Of a DNA stretch of 64,000 bases, positions 52,841 to 64,000 are shown piece after piece. The stretch's first letter is position 1. Each line of letters opens with the position of its first letter. Where the stretch lies: NCBI GenBank assembly GCA_958299035.1, contig CATQJL010000112.1, positions 67,611,117 to 67,675,116 of the forward strand. The letters run 5' to 3'. Made by a program: the position numbers and the translations under genes. Origin of the DNA: Cylicocyclus nassatus (lineage: Eukaryota; Nematoda; Chromadorea; Rhabditida; Strongylidae). The notes beneath the pieces were generated by a model, which worked only from the letters and a program-made list of their open reading frames with translations, made no database searches and was not told the DNA's origin.

Positions 52841-53973
52841 GAAAGGAAGGGAGGCCGAAGCCGGCTTCAGTTGCGCGGACAAGATCAAAATAACACCCGA
52901 TAAGTGGAAACGGTTTATTTCCCCACAGGACCATCTTCCCTTTGAAGCACACATTATCCTTTGTGAATGAGATTGTTATTCTTGTTTTTATCTTATTCTT
53001 CCATTATTCTTTACTCTTCCATCAGTATATTGCTTTTTAATCCTTAATATCTGCCGATTTAACCTTATTCGGTTATGCGTATATGCTCGAATGCTTCTCT
53101 GATTTTATGTATATTTATTTATGAACACTTCGTTGATCTGTTTATTTGCAATTATCAACTTTGGCCTATTGTGATTCTGTATGGTACCCCTGCATAAAAC
53201 AATGCACTGTGCCATTTGCTTTCTCATTAAAACTATCTCGCTATATACGTCTCTTAGCATTTAGAAAGTCTAGAGGAATTTCCACATCAAAGGAATAATG
53301 CCTTAGTGAAAAGCGAAAACCTAGTATTGGAAAGGAAAACCTAGTATCAAAAAGGAAGCTTGAAATGGAAGAAACGGATCGCGATTCGCGAATCAAATGT
53401 GAAGATCGCAAAGTGCTGCGGAACTCCAAACAAAGTACTGCGGAAACCCTGTACCCTGAGATTGCAGGGTTTCCGCAGCGCTTTCGCAGGATTTCCGCCG
53501 GGTCACCTGCGGAAATCCTGCGAAAGCGCTGCGGAAGTTCCGGTCGGTTGTCTGAGCAATATTTGTGAGCCATGAATTCTAGTTCAAAAATGATTAGGCC
53601 TGTTCTTCTGCCAAAGCAGCACTGAAAAGGAATGTTTGCGTAATTAGTCGATTACTCAAGATTTTACTTGATAAAACGAAAAGATATTTGTACAGAGATG
53701 TAGCCGTTGTTTATTAACCTTTTGCGAGCAATGGTATTGGAATAACTTCAGTTATTCATTCAGTTCGCATTTGTTCTTCTGCAGAAAAGTCTCTTCCTTC
53801 CAACACCGATTTTACATGGAAAAGCTTTAGGAATACATATGTTAACAATTTATTTGTGATGTTCAGAATTGTGTGGTGAGTTTCAAAGTCATTATTATGC
53901 GATCAGGAGGAAAGCAAACGGATAGAGAACCAGTGAGAACTTCTGTGAAGGAGAGGTGACGCGCAGCACCGGT

Positions 53974-54652
53974 CAGGGTGTCCCAAAAGTATGTACACAC
54001 TTTTCAATCGCCATTATGTCTCTTCCCAATGGGTCTTTCTATGCCAATCAAATACCATTCTGTAGAGCAGGCTTCAACTTAGATTCACATTGTCGAGCAA
54101 ATCACCGATTGCCCTTCGTTACTGTGGGATTACGGTAAAAACTTCCAGCATGTGGGATCATTGACAAATATGCCATCTGACAAAATTTTTTTCAGAAAAG
54201 CTGAAAAATTGTGTACTAGGGTTTTCTTGCACGCTGATTCCACTACACAACTTTTTACGAGTGTTTTCAACTTTTCTGACGCTGTAATCACATTTCTGAC
54301 AAGTACTGGGAATTCGGTCATAACGGTTTACCTGGGATAACTTTGGAAAGAAGCATCACAGTAAAGTGGAAATTTCATATTCGAAATCATCGGCTTCCAT
54401 TACCATAGTATAAGAGTTTTTGACTAATTTGGTTTTGTTCCGAGGCGGAATATGGCTTAAAATGACCTAAAATCCTTGTCAAAGTTTCTACAGTAATCCT
54501 ACAGTAATGAAGAGCGATCTCTGATTCGCTCGATACAGCAAATCTAGGTTGAATCCTCCTCTATAGAACAATACTTGAGAGGCGGAAAAAGACGCAATGA
54601 GAAGAGAGATATTAAAGATTGAAAAGTGTGTACTTACTTTTGGGACACCCTG
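53974..54652. mobile_element. Mariner-type MITE with CAGGGTGTCCCAAAAG ends
   Basis: CAGGGTGTCCCAAAAGTATG and CTTTTGGGACACCCTG are its inverted ends. The arms share GTGTACACACTTTTCAATC, TTCAACTTAGATT and TACTGTGGGATTA blocks. It is related to 35.9 kb. Confidence 0.75.
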
Positions 54653-54841
54653 TATATTATTGCACAATTCGCTCATTGAGAAAGTTACACAGTGAAGTCA
54701 AGTCCCTTACAACGGAAGGAACTTGGTCAAAGCGGAGTTTCAATATGAAATGTTTGCTGTCTTTTAGGACACGGAATGTGATTCCGAATTTGCATTGAGT
54801 ATCTGCAAAGCGCGAAGGAGAGCTATGGACTTTTATAGGCA

Positions 54842-54921
54842 AAAATTCAAGTTTTCGCCTGAGATAAAAGCAGGTGTTGAGAAAATTCAAGTTTTCGCCT
54901 GAGATAAAAGCAGGTGTTGAG
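54842..54921. repeat. Perfect tandem duplication, 40 bp x 2
   Basis: Units at 54842-54881 and 54882-54921 start AAAATTCAAGTTTTCGCCTG and are identical apart from the last base or two. It is a recent local duplication in noncoding sequence. Confidence 0.85.
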
Positions 54922-55139
54922 GTCTTCTCGACGCTTGATGACAATAAAGACTAGCTCAATTATATTATACTTGATGAGCTGCATAAAGGTCATGGCAGTA
55001 ATCATGATCCCCATTTGAGCACACAGACTACAGTTCTAAGATTTTGTTGTAGACGCGCCCTCAAGTTTTGCTTCAAAATTTCACAAAACTCCTATAGCAG
55101 AGGCTGCTCTTTGCAGCAAAATCAGAAATCAGGGTTCTA

Positions 55140-55322
55140 CAATACCACCCATAATTCGTCAAAAAAGTCGCCGAACTGCGGCGCACTCCGCCGAAGTGCG
55201 CTGCAGTGCGGCGCACTCCGCTGCACTCTAGTAGACTGCGTCGCACTCCGGCCACTGCAGCGCACTCCGGCGGAGTGCGCCGCAGTTCGGCGACTTTTTT
55301 GACGAATTATGAGCGGTATTGT
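55140..55322. mobile_element. GC-rich foldback element (GCACTCCG repeats)
   Basis: The arms AATTCGTCAAAAAAGTCGCC and GGCGACTTTTTTGACGAATT pair and continue through GAACTGCGGCGCACTCCGCC. The core repeats GCACTCCG and GCGCTGCAGTGCGG. It is markedly GC-rich against its AT-rich flanks. Confidence 0.8.
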
Positions 55323-56590
55323 ACGCTTCAAAGATAGTGTACAATTTATATGAAAACGCCACTTCGATCGAGTATCCTTTCCTTCTCAGTGAAGTCATTA
55401 ACACAAGCACTGCATTTCTATATTGTTAAAAACCGTCGACGTTGAATGCTCTTTTCCAATGTCCACCAGCAGTTAATCCAAAAAGCTATAAAGCGTTTAT
55501 AAAGCTATCGTGATGCCTTTTAATGTTACACGTTGGAGCAAATTGACACTTATACGTTGACATGTGGCCGTGAGCATCTCATTCGAGCAACTCACACTGC
55601 TGACATGTTCTTTGAACTATCTTATTCAGAATGGTCTTTGTGTGACTGGAAAAATGGACAGCAGTAATTTACTTCCTGGGTTGAGTACAAAAAGTGCCAA
55701 GAGCAGAATCATCAAAGTTTCAAAAATAAAACGATTCAAAACCGATGCGCTAGATACATGACGGAAACACAAACTTTTTGTACTTACTTTGAGTTCAAAG
55801 AGTATCTATACAAGAAGAGGAGAATATTGTTCTGCGTGATATTTAGACTCTCAAAATCCAAATTCGCCTTCATATAAACCTTGTTGCGCTATGCCATTTG
55901 TTTATCTAGGCATTGCTTCGAAATTTTCAGCTAAAGCACGTTGATTGCAAAGACTTGTACTCGAAACACGAGTTCGTCTGAGTGCAAGAAAACCGTGTAA
56001 GACGCCATGTAGTAGTACGAAATGTTTTAAACTACAGTCAAATTCGTTATTGCCTCTGCCGTACAGGTTTGTTATCACTTTAATATGCGATCTTACAATT
56101 AGTCGTGAATTACCCGCTCCATTGGTTTTTTGGTGAAAATAAAGACTCTATGGGTAAAATGAGGCTCAATCACCAAGAGATCACGGTGTGTGAAAGTGCC
56201 AGCTGCTTCAAATGTATTCGACTTACAGCGATGATTTCGTGCAGTCTTGAGGGGTCGCCGACACGACTAAGCATGCCTCAAGAAACTCCTCCAATATTTT
56301 ATTTTCGTGAATTGGAATTTAGCACTTGTAATGATAATGCTGCATTTCTGACATTCTATGTATTCCTAGCAGATTCATCATGCTCGACTCTTTTTCCTGC
56401 CACGCGCACGCGCGAGGGATAATAAGTTTCACCAGTGTAGTTTCAAAAAAAAAACGGTCAGGCTAGTAAACCTCGTCAGCTCACGATTCAGGGAAGGGGG
56501 AGACTGAGTTGATTGCGGGGCCTACAGATGTACTCAGATCAAACAACTTCGTTTCTGGTTCAATTAACGAATGGAATCCTTAAAACATAC
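55323..56590. other. Spacer, no supported gene
   Basis: AT-rich. Scattered short frames lack splice sites or motifs. An A9 run at 56447 and a GC patch at 56400-56412 (GCCACGCGCACGCGCGAGG) are the only local features. Confidence 0.4.
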
Positions 56591-56592
56591 TA

Positions 56593-57247
<655 letters not shown>

Positions 57248-57317
57248 AAAAAGACAGACGTTTAGCGCTTTATCATAAATCATGATGATATTTCATGTTT
57301 CTTGAAGAAGAATTAGC

Positions 57318-57528
57318 ATGGTGCTTCTAAGCTGTAGAACTACAGCTAAACGTCGATGGTTTTTTCGCGTGGCGACTATTTTGGCTTTTACTTTATCTGC
57401 CCTGTCACTTTGTTGCTTCATAGTAGTAGAAATTTACACCTACATACTTATGTATACAAACAATGAGTCTGAATGTCATAAGAGGACCAGAAGTAGTGCG
57501 ATTGCGAGCTTCTTTGAGGACATTCACG
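57318..57528 (+). CDS. Cuticle-collagen-like N-terminal exon (probably orphaned)
   Basis: It starts at the ATG at 57318 and reads MVLLSCRTTAKRRWFFRVA, a hydrophobic segment of about 20 residues (TILAFTLSALSLCCFIVV), then EIYTYIL ... SECHKRTRSS ... FFEDIHG, and a good donor, CACG|GTAAGT, at 57529. Basic residues, a single membrane segment, a YxYI-type turn and a CKxRT-like motif in this order are the form of the nematode cuticle collagen N-terminal domain, which precedes Gly-X-Y repeats in proteins secreted by the hypodermis. No Gly-X-Y exon follows; a decayed RTE LINE begins about 170 bp later. So either the LINE cut the gene, or this is a relic. Similar decayed sequence appears near 47.9 and 53.8 kb. 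The identity is an inference from pattern. Confidence 0.4.
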
Positions 57529-57699
57529 GTAAGTTTCAATTCTCAAAATGTGGCGCTTCCGCGCATACAGTATGCTATCGTAACCCTAGGCAGCGCGTAT
57601 GCGGCACAAGCGTGCGGAATGGCACTGCACTTGCAAAACTTTGTATACCTTATCTTCCTGCTGCATTTTAGAACGCTTATCCCCACAACCCCGCTTGCT

Positions 57700-58735
57700 G
57701 TTACGGTAGCTCATTGTAGGGGAGCAAAGGAAACCAAAAGTATCGCGAGAGTACAGGATGCGCTCTGTCTCACCTTCATCGACTTGAACAAGGCGTTTAA
57801 ATCGGTTGAGACTGAGGCGGTCATCAATGCCTTGAGCAGTCAAGGTATTGCAACTCAATACATCGCGATGATTCGTGAGCTGTACAACAACTTTACAACC
57901 AAGATCACACCATTCTATGAGGACATCACCATCGACGTGAAGAGAGGAGTACGACAAGGCGATACTATAACGCCGAAACTTTTAAGCGCTGCTCTCGAAC
58001 TCGTGCAGAGAGTGGGACGACAGGAGTGTAAAAGTCGACGGCCGGCAACTACACCATCTTCGTTTTGCTGATGACATAGTCTTGATTACACCAGACATCA
58101 CGAAAGCGAAACGAGTGCTGGCCCACTTTGACGACGTGTGCGGGAAGACGGTTCAAAGCTAGATCTGACGAAGACGATGTTCATAAGATACGGATGGATC
58201 CCTGATGCTCCTTTCTCCTGATTGGAATGACGATCGAATGCTCTAGCTACGTCTACCTAGGTCGGGAAGTAAACATGATGATTGACCTAGCCGCGGAACT
58301 GAGCAGGATGGAACGAGCAGCGAGGGGAGCATATAAGGCAATTGAGGACGCAGTGAAGAAGACGAAGAACACTCGGCTCCGCGCCCATCTCTTCAACAAT
58401 ACGGTTCTGCTGCTTTGATGTACGCTTCGGAAACTTGGACCATGAGGAAGCAGGACGAAATGCGGTGAGCGTCATCGAACGCGCTATTGAGAGAGTGAAT
58501 GTTAGGAATGACCCGACTCACGCAAGTGACGGAAGAAACACCCTATGTCAACGATCAAAGATCAGGGATGCTGCCGCACACGCTAAACAGAATAAAATCA
58601 GATGGGCCAGACACGTGATGCGTTTTGACGAAATTGGTGGACCAGAGCTGTAATGGATTGGACGCCGCTGGACGTCAAAGGAAACGGGAAGACCGCCGAC
58701 TCGGTGCTCGGAGACATGTTCACGAAGTCCTTCAA
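57700..58735 (+). pseudogene. RTE-type non-LTR retrotransposon, decayed 3' half
   Basis: Broken frames on the plus strand follow RTE-clade reverse transcriptases in order: LTFIDLNKAFKSVETEAV (about 57770), VKRGVRQGDTITPKL (about 57940), then in another frame HLRFADDIVLITPD with the catalytic FADD (about 58050), YASETWTMRKQDE (about 58420), VIERAIERV (about 58470), RSKIRDAAAHAKQNKIRWAR (about 58555) and HVMRF. Several frame changes and stops (for example near 58030, 58220 and 58650) rule out function. The endonuclease half is missing. The 3' end runs directly into a foldback element at 58731. Confidence 0.8.
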
Positions 58736-59196
58736 AGGCACCGTCCACCCACATTGGGATTGATGAGATCTTGATGCCTAACAGTAACGGGGCCTCCAGC
58801 TGTATAATTGCCCAATTCGCGCTGTCAAATGTCGCTTCCGAAGCGAGAAAATTGCTTCGAAAATCGCTTAGATGACAACTTTGAGTGGAGCGTGACGTTG
58901 GCCCCCCACGCCTGCCACTCAGCCGCGGGTCAGCTGCCGGCCCATCGCGGGGCAGGGCGCGCTCTCACATAATTTAATCGATTTTTTGACCTTTGCGCCT
59001 GCTAGGCGAAATCACTGCGTGGACGGGGCCAACTTCACGCCCTACTCAAAACTGTCATCCAAGCTGTTTTCGGGGCAATTTTCCCGCTTCGGAAGCAACT
59101 TTTGCCAGTGCTAGTTAGGCAGTTATAAGTTGAAGGCCCGCTACTATTAGGCGTCAAAATCTCACCGACCAAGATTTGGCTGGACGGTGTCTTGAA
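58731..59196. mobile_element. Foldback MITE, TTAAAGGCAG family (copy 8)
   Basis: TTCAAAGGCACCGTCCACCC at the left is answered by GCTGGACGGTGTCTTGAA at the right. The arms share GGxGGCCCCCC-type and GGAAGCAACTTTTGCC/GAGAAAATTGCTTC blocks. Confidence 0.65.
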
Positions 59197-60340
59197 CACA
59201 TTGATGACCGCTTGACACAAATAATGTGTCAAACAATGACTTACCCGTAGAACCGTTTGACACACCATGTGTGTCAAGGCTTGAATTTCGTTAAAATGGC
59301 TACTATCCTGGGATAATCTCACTCCACGAGTTTTCTTTTGCAGTGAGTCTAGGAATGATTTCTACCTTTTTAGTCAGCCATTCAGGTCTATTGTAGTGTA
59401 CTGTGACTGACAATATGCGTAATTATAGTTGAAAAATGTGGGTTGGTCCGTGAGAGGCTTGGTCCCAGAAGGCAGACAGCTAAATATCTGCATGGTCGTC
59501 AATGTGTTAAAGATTGTGTTAAAGATTCAGGAGTCCCTCGCGTACCTGGTGCGATGAGAAGACCTGTTCAACAATTGCTCGCACAGGGACGAATGGAGGC
59601 ATCACTGGATCCCGCTGGTGTCAAGCGATGATCAACGGGGATACAAGTGATAAAGGTGATAGTTAGCGCTATTGCTGCTCACAGAAGAACAAGTTAGCAG
59701 GCGTTGGACTGCACGGAAAATGTAGTTCAATACTTGCTGACTACAGTAGCTTGTCAACGGGGATACAGGTGATGGTGATAACAAGACTTGTAAATTAGGT
59801 TGAAAAGCACAATGAAACACCAGCAAAGTGCGAAAACATGCCAGACATGTCACGCATGAAAATGCAACAAACAATATTGCTTACCTTGTAATCTTAAGCA
59901 GATCACAAGTGCAAGTTTTGGATTTAAGTGACTTTTGCGCCACTTGGAAAGCCACCTGAAGTGACTCTGTAAACAAGATCACAAATTTCTCTCTTTTTTC
60001 AGAAATTTTACACATCTTTTACGTGACTGTAGAGTTCAATGGTCTATTCTTTGTTTTTGAGAGTTATTGGAGCACTTCGTGCTGTCCTGACACAGGTGCT
60101 CTGTTTTCCCCGCCTTGCGACACCCTAAATACCAGTTCTAATGTGCACAATAGTTCCAATTTGTGTTCACATAATCAGTTTAGGCTCAGAAGTTTTTCAT
60201 GTTGGCCGCGCTCCTTTTTTGGCAAACTTCGCCCACTCCGTTGCCCTCTACAAGAAGCTTTTTTCGTTCTCAAATCGCATACAAAAGCTCGTAGATAACT
60301 GAGGAACCTTGAATAATTTAAATTTTGACCTCCCCCCCCC
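59197..60340. other. Spacer with short repeats, no supported gene
   Basis: Paired hairpins TTGACACAAATAATGTGTCAA (59213) and TTTGACACACCATGTGTGTCAA (59255) follow each other. The phrase TCAACGGGGATACARGTGAT occurs at 59632 and 59754. A 62-codon frame at 59443-59631 has no recognisable motif. Confidence 0.4.
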
Positions 60341-60369
60341 CTCACTATGCAGGCCCCACTCCCTGAGTG

Positions 60370-60510
60370 GCGAGCGCCGCCCACTTTTCAAAAATGCCGG
60401 AATTTGCACGAATTTATTGATTTTGAGCAAATTCCAGCATTTTTGAAAAGTGGGCGAGGCTTTCCAAAAGTGGGCAGAGCTACCCCGCCCACTTACATTT
60501 TTGTACCCCA
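60370..60510. repeat. Palindrome GCCCACTTTTCAAAAATGC
   Basis: CGCCCACTTTTCAAAAATGC and GCATTTTTGAAAAGTGGGCG pair around AATTTATTGATTTTGAGC. GCCCACTTT recurs twice more to 60500. It is preceded by a nine-base C run at 60331. Confidence 0.75.
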
Positions 60511-60553
60511 TAAATAGATCCATACATACAGTCGAGTAAATTTCACGGTAAAT

Positions 60554-60693
60554 ATGGTGCGCCTGCAGACGCGGCAGCACTGGTGCGTGATTAATTGCTG
60601 TCGAGCGAGATGTTCCAGGTAAAGATTTTTCAGTGTTTTCTTCGCTTATTCTAAATTTTTAGGTACATTTCAGTGAAGAAGGAGTGAAAAGTA
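60554..60693 (+). CDS. Possible small two-exon ORF, unrecognised
   Basis: ATG at 60554 gives MVRLQTRQHWCVINCC and continues to a CCAG|gtaaag donor at about 60619. An acceptor ttttag before GTACATTTCAGTG leads to a stop at about 60686. The product would be only about 29 residues, Cys-rich, without a signal peptide. It could be the start of a longer gene with a later donor, or chance. Confidence 0.15.
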
Positions 60694-60699
60694 AGTTGA

Positions 60700-61834
60700 G
60701 AAGCAGCTTTTCTTGTTTTGACCAGAGAAATTCTCGTTTGAATTAAGGTGAACCTTCTGGAAGCTGCATCGCGTGGAGTACCTTGACGTAACCCTTCTTT
60801 TTTTTTCACTATTTTCCATCATGGGGCAATTCTCAACGACTCTAGTAGGTTTCTTCCTTCTACAGGATGTTCCTTTTTCACATGAAATACCCATTTGAGG
60901 CAATTTAATTTCAGGTGACCGGGGAAGAAGAAAACGCAGATTTCAAAGAGTTTTTTGCTTCTGATGAGTACTTCATTATAAAAAAGCATGGTTAAGTGGA
61001 GGTGCGCGGCAAGCAAACGCTCCATGGGTGGATTTTATTGTTTTCATCTACTCTTTTTTCTTCATGATCTTCCGAAGCTATCAGTTTTGCTCACTATGTG
61101 AAGCAAATGACAATACATGTGGTGTGTACTTTTGATCATGCGCTTTTTGTCCTCTCTGCAGCAGCGCCAAAGCAACGGGTTCTTGGTGGATAAGGTTCTT
61201 CTTATTTTTCATCTTTTTCCATTCTCCACGAAGAAATGTTTCTTCTGAAGCTTTTAATCTTACTCATATATGATAGTAGTCACTTACTTCCTAGGTATTT
61301 TAGTGATTATAATTCTGGATAGCTTTTATGTCTCTGTTCTTGTTCCTTTGTCAGTTTTATTTCTTTCTTCTTTCTCTCTCTCTCTCCTTTACTTTTTCTG
61401 GTACTCAGTAACGTGCATCTGTAAATCCTGCGCTATCCGATTGTATGCAGCTACATGACGACCATTTACTTTTTTTGTGAGAAAGTGAAGTCTGTTATGT
61501 TGGCGCAAACGGTGTTATGTTGATTCTTGTCCAGCAAATTCAGGGAAAAGCATGAGAACCGAGTTCCTCCACAAATGGCCTCCACAAAAATCACGGGATA
61601 TTCCTTAATGACGATGTCACATTACTCCATTTGCCCCTTTCGCGCAAGCAGTACACTATTTTCACTTTAGTCTGAGACTTCTTTCCTCACTGACGAGTTC
61701 GCAAGAAGTTCTATTCACTCATTTCTTTCCGTCTGAAGGTGGAAATGGACGCAGGTTTTGTTTGTTTTTTGTTCACAAGCTTTGTAATTCGTGTATTGCG
61801 TTGTTTTTATGCATTGTTTGCACGATACGAAGCT
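60700..61834. other. AT/CT-rich spacer
   Basis: No exon, repeat or motif recognised. Pyrimidine-rich tracts (TTTCTTCTTTCTCTCTCTCT) lie at about 61363-61385. Confidence 0.4.
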
Positions 61835-62345
61835 TTAACATGAGCTTACATGGGCATCTTTAAATTGCACCACAACATTTTGAAGGATTTGGTTGGGTGA
61901 AAGAGTGTGGTTTTTGTATGGAACCGCGAAGCTCAAATTTGAGCTTGTACGAGCGTATTTTGGTAGCTCACGAAATCTAGCAAGAGTTGTGGTTAGAGAT
62001 ATGGTTCTAAAGGTTAAGGTAATCGTGGGAAAGGATTTGAACGTTGTGAGCTTGATAAAATGGGCTGTGGATTGGAACTTGAAAGCGGGCCTCTTCACGT
62101 AGCTCCTTCTCTCTGGCCATAGAACTTGTCATGAAAGCGAGAAACCGCGCAGTTCTTTCGATTTGCTCAGTTGTTGAAAGTTGTACGGTCTTGTTGATAT
62201 AATCAATCAAGCAAGCGTGGACTGAATTGGACTCGCAACAAGTGTGCCATTTGAGGGAAATATAACCAGGGTTGAGCTTGGAATTAGGCGCGCCCGACCT
62301 AAGCATCGTGTTGAAGGTAAGAGTGAAGGGAGGGGGTCGTATCAA
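61835..62345 (-). CDS. Possible coding region, unrecognised, minus strand
   Basis: Two overlapping minus-strand frames, 62345-62007 and 62098-61835, both have ordinary protein-like composition. The first contains LNPGYISLKWHTCCESNSVH and ends near QILSHDYLNL. The second includes TISLTTTLARFRELPKYA and QNVVVQFKDAH, just before a CAT|GTAAGC donor at 61845. A single intron, or a frame change between 62098 and 62007, would join them. It could be a gene fragment or a decayed retroelement. No family recognised and no start chosen. Confidence 0.3.
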
Positions 62346-62987
62346 AGATGAATTCGTTTACAAAATGGAGGGGATGCTACGATTGAGTGAGGTGAAGAAG
62401 AAGAATGCTATACCAGTGAATATGATTCCACCGAAGAGGAAATGACTGTCGTTTTAATTACATATTGGTTAACTCCACTAACGAAGTCTCTGCCAACCGT
62501 AAGATCACCAAAGAGTCTTGCTGTGTATAGCGGATAAGATTTCCGTAGCCAGCATGACAACTTACCCATACGAGCTCTACACACCACCATTATTACATTT
62601 TCTAGTGTTTCCTAACGTCTAGGAAGCGTAATTTTCAAATATGATTAACTTGACCACAGCAGTGAAAGAAGTATGCCTTCTTCTGCTCAAAAAGAAGCGG
62701 TACTCTTTATCAGTCTATGGTAGATATTAGATCTCCTATCGATTTTAAAAATGAATCAAGAAATGCTGCCAATATTTCACCGCATTTTCCACCTGGGGTG
62801 CTTCAACTCAACTCCACCAATCACCACAAAGCCGGAACAAGTCCAATTAAACTCAAAACTGTAGAATTTTCGAGGTTTGTGCTAACGAATCACATAAAAC
62901 TAGGATGGGAAAGATTTTTCGGTGATAGAGTTAATGGGTTAGGCGCAACCAGCCCGCCTGTGCTTTTTAGAGGTTGCGCCTGATCCC
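62346..62987. other. Spacer, no supported gene
   Basis: A weak hairpin, GGCGCAACC / GGTTGCGCC, lies at 62942-62980. The rest shows nothing recognisable. Confidence 0.4.
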
Positions 62988-63347
62988 CTCAAAGGCAGCG
63001 TCCACCCAGAATTTGGCCCTCTATGATTTCGTCATTTTGGGGCCTTTCCATGGCCCTGATTACAGCGGCATGCCAGCGGGAAGGAGCTGCAATTGCATGG
63101 GTGCAGTTGCATTGCAGTGTGCAGTGTGCAGCTTCTGCTCACTGCCATGTCAGTAGGTGTTGAGAGACAGACCCTGGCTGGGCGGAGTCTGATATTAGAC
63201 TCCGCCCAGCCAGGGACTTCTAGGCCCCTTATCTCCATTCAGAGACAACGTTAGAAGACCGGACCAACGCAGACCCTTTTCTGAGCCCTACATTCAGGAC
63301 CGTCACTAATCGGAGGGGGTTAGGTTTAGCCTGGACACTGCCTTTAA
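62988..63347. mobile_element. Foldback MITE, TTAAAGGCAG family (copy 9)
   Basis: CTCAAAGGCAGCGTCCACCC at the left is answered by GCCTGGACACTGCCTTTAA. A perfect inner hairpin, CTGGCTGGGCGGAGTCT with AGACTCCGCCCAGCCAG, lies at 63172-63212. Confidence 0.7.
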
Positions 63348-63893
63348 CACGTTTCGGAACGCGAAATGGCGCGCGGCGAAAAAGAGTGGACTTTCAGCCG
63401 TTAGCCTACAAAGGGACCTTATTTCCTAGCCTGTGGGCCACATTTGTAATCAGCATGTCAGATAAGCTTCATACCCAAAGTTCTGAGTGGATTCGAAATG
63501 ATTAAATTTTGTCGCTTGAGAGGGACTTTTGTGCTTTCTTGAAAGATAGGAACAAGAACTCAGATTCTAATAGTATTCAAAAGTATCTATGTTGTACACG
63601 GCACATATCAGTATTGAAACTACGGTTTTTCTCTTTGATATCGAAGCAAAGGAAAGTTGCGACGTCGCACGCGTCGTTCGCGTCGCCGCACTTCGTTGCA
63701 ACTGTTGTTCGATTTGTGCTTATATCTCTTGAACAAATATCGGCGGCACAACTCTACAGAGTCATTTAGAAAGTAGGAGGTTAGACCTTTAACTTAACAA
63801 CTTTAGACTAAAAGGAAACCTCCTGCAAACGCCAGAAAGATCCCTCAAAGCAGCGTGCTGCACCATGTGCAGCACCGGTCCGAAACGTGTTAA
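63345..63893. mobile_element. Possible element with TTAACACGTTTCGGA ends
   Basis: TTAACACGTTTCGGAAC at 63345 is answered by GTCCGAAACGTGTTAA at 63877-63892. The interior is not palindromic. It overlaps the TTAA end of the preceding foldback. Confidence 0.4.
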
Positions 63894-64000
63894 CATGTCT
63901 TCAAAATCCAGAAATCGCCCCATTCCTGGTATGAACATTGATCTCATAACTCCTTCTTGATATAGTGAAAATTTGGAGCCAAACACTCCAGCCTCAAAGA

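Overview
The window looks like a piece of a clade V parasitic nematode genome (order Strongylida, hookworm-like). The evidence is a pair of secreted double-CAP-domain genes of the ASP (Ancylostoma-secreted-protein, SCP/TAPS) type with short nematode-style introns, a ribosomal protein L10 exon closest to the C. elegans protein, a cuticle-collagen-like N-terminal exon, and a very dense load of foldback (MITE-like) elements with nematode transposon-like ends. Nothing looks prokaryotic. The species assignment is inference.

Layout. 0-2 kb: an isolated rpl-10-like exon on the minus strand and the last three exons of an unrecognised plus-strand gene (to 1889). 4.9-16.7 kb: ASP gene A (14 exons, about 515 aa), whose last two exons are separated from the rest by a 7.86-kb intron filled with foldback elements, a decayed PDZ-like fragment and the LTR and primer-binding site of an LTR retrotransposon. 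16.7-29.8 kb: no gene I can support; foldback elements, low-complexity tracts, a second LTR-like promoter block (28.4 kb) and a tRNA-like A/B box pair (26.0 kb). 29.86-34.92 kb: a Ty3/gypsy retrotransposon arranged as a large inverted repeat, with an outward LTR at each end and a palindrome that runs 21 bp past both LTRs. 35-38.3 kb: more foldback elements. 38.9-44.4 kb: ASP gene B (13 exons, about 524 aa), a paralogue of gene A with nearly the same exon lengths and phases. 45-64 kb: foldbacks (some nested), a 650-bp hexanucleotide array (56.6-57.25 kb), a cuticle-collagen-like first exon, a decayed RTE-type LINE (57.7-58.7 kb), and two weak minus-strand coding candidates.

How it fits together. 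The functional content is the ASP pair. Both genes encode a short signal peptide, an N-terminal CAP domain, a Ser/Thr/Pro-rich linker built from 21-bp repeats, and a second CAP domain with a Cys-rich tail. Homology also appears downstream of both genes (about 18.6-18.8 and 46.4-46.8 kb), so the pair probably arose by a segmental duplication later stretched by transposons. The canonical CAP tetrad histidines are largely lost in both.

The rest is shaped by transposons. At least six families of palindromic elements recur. The commonest has ends reading TTAAAGGCAG...CTGCCTTTAA. Several are nested or lie in ASP introns. Exon boundaries were deduced by eye from GT/AG sites, phase and agreement between the two paralogues; no alignment or transcript data were used.
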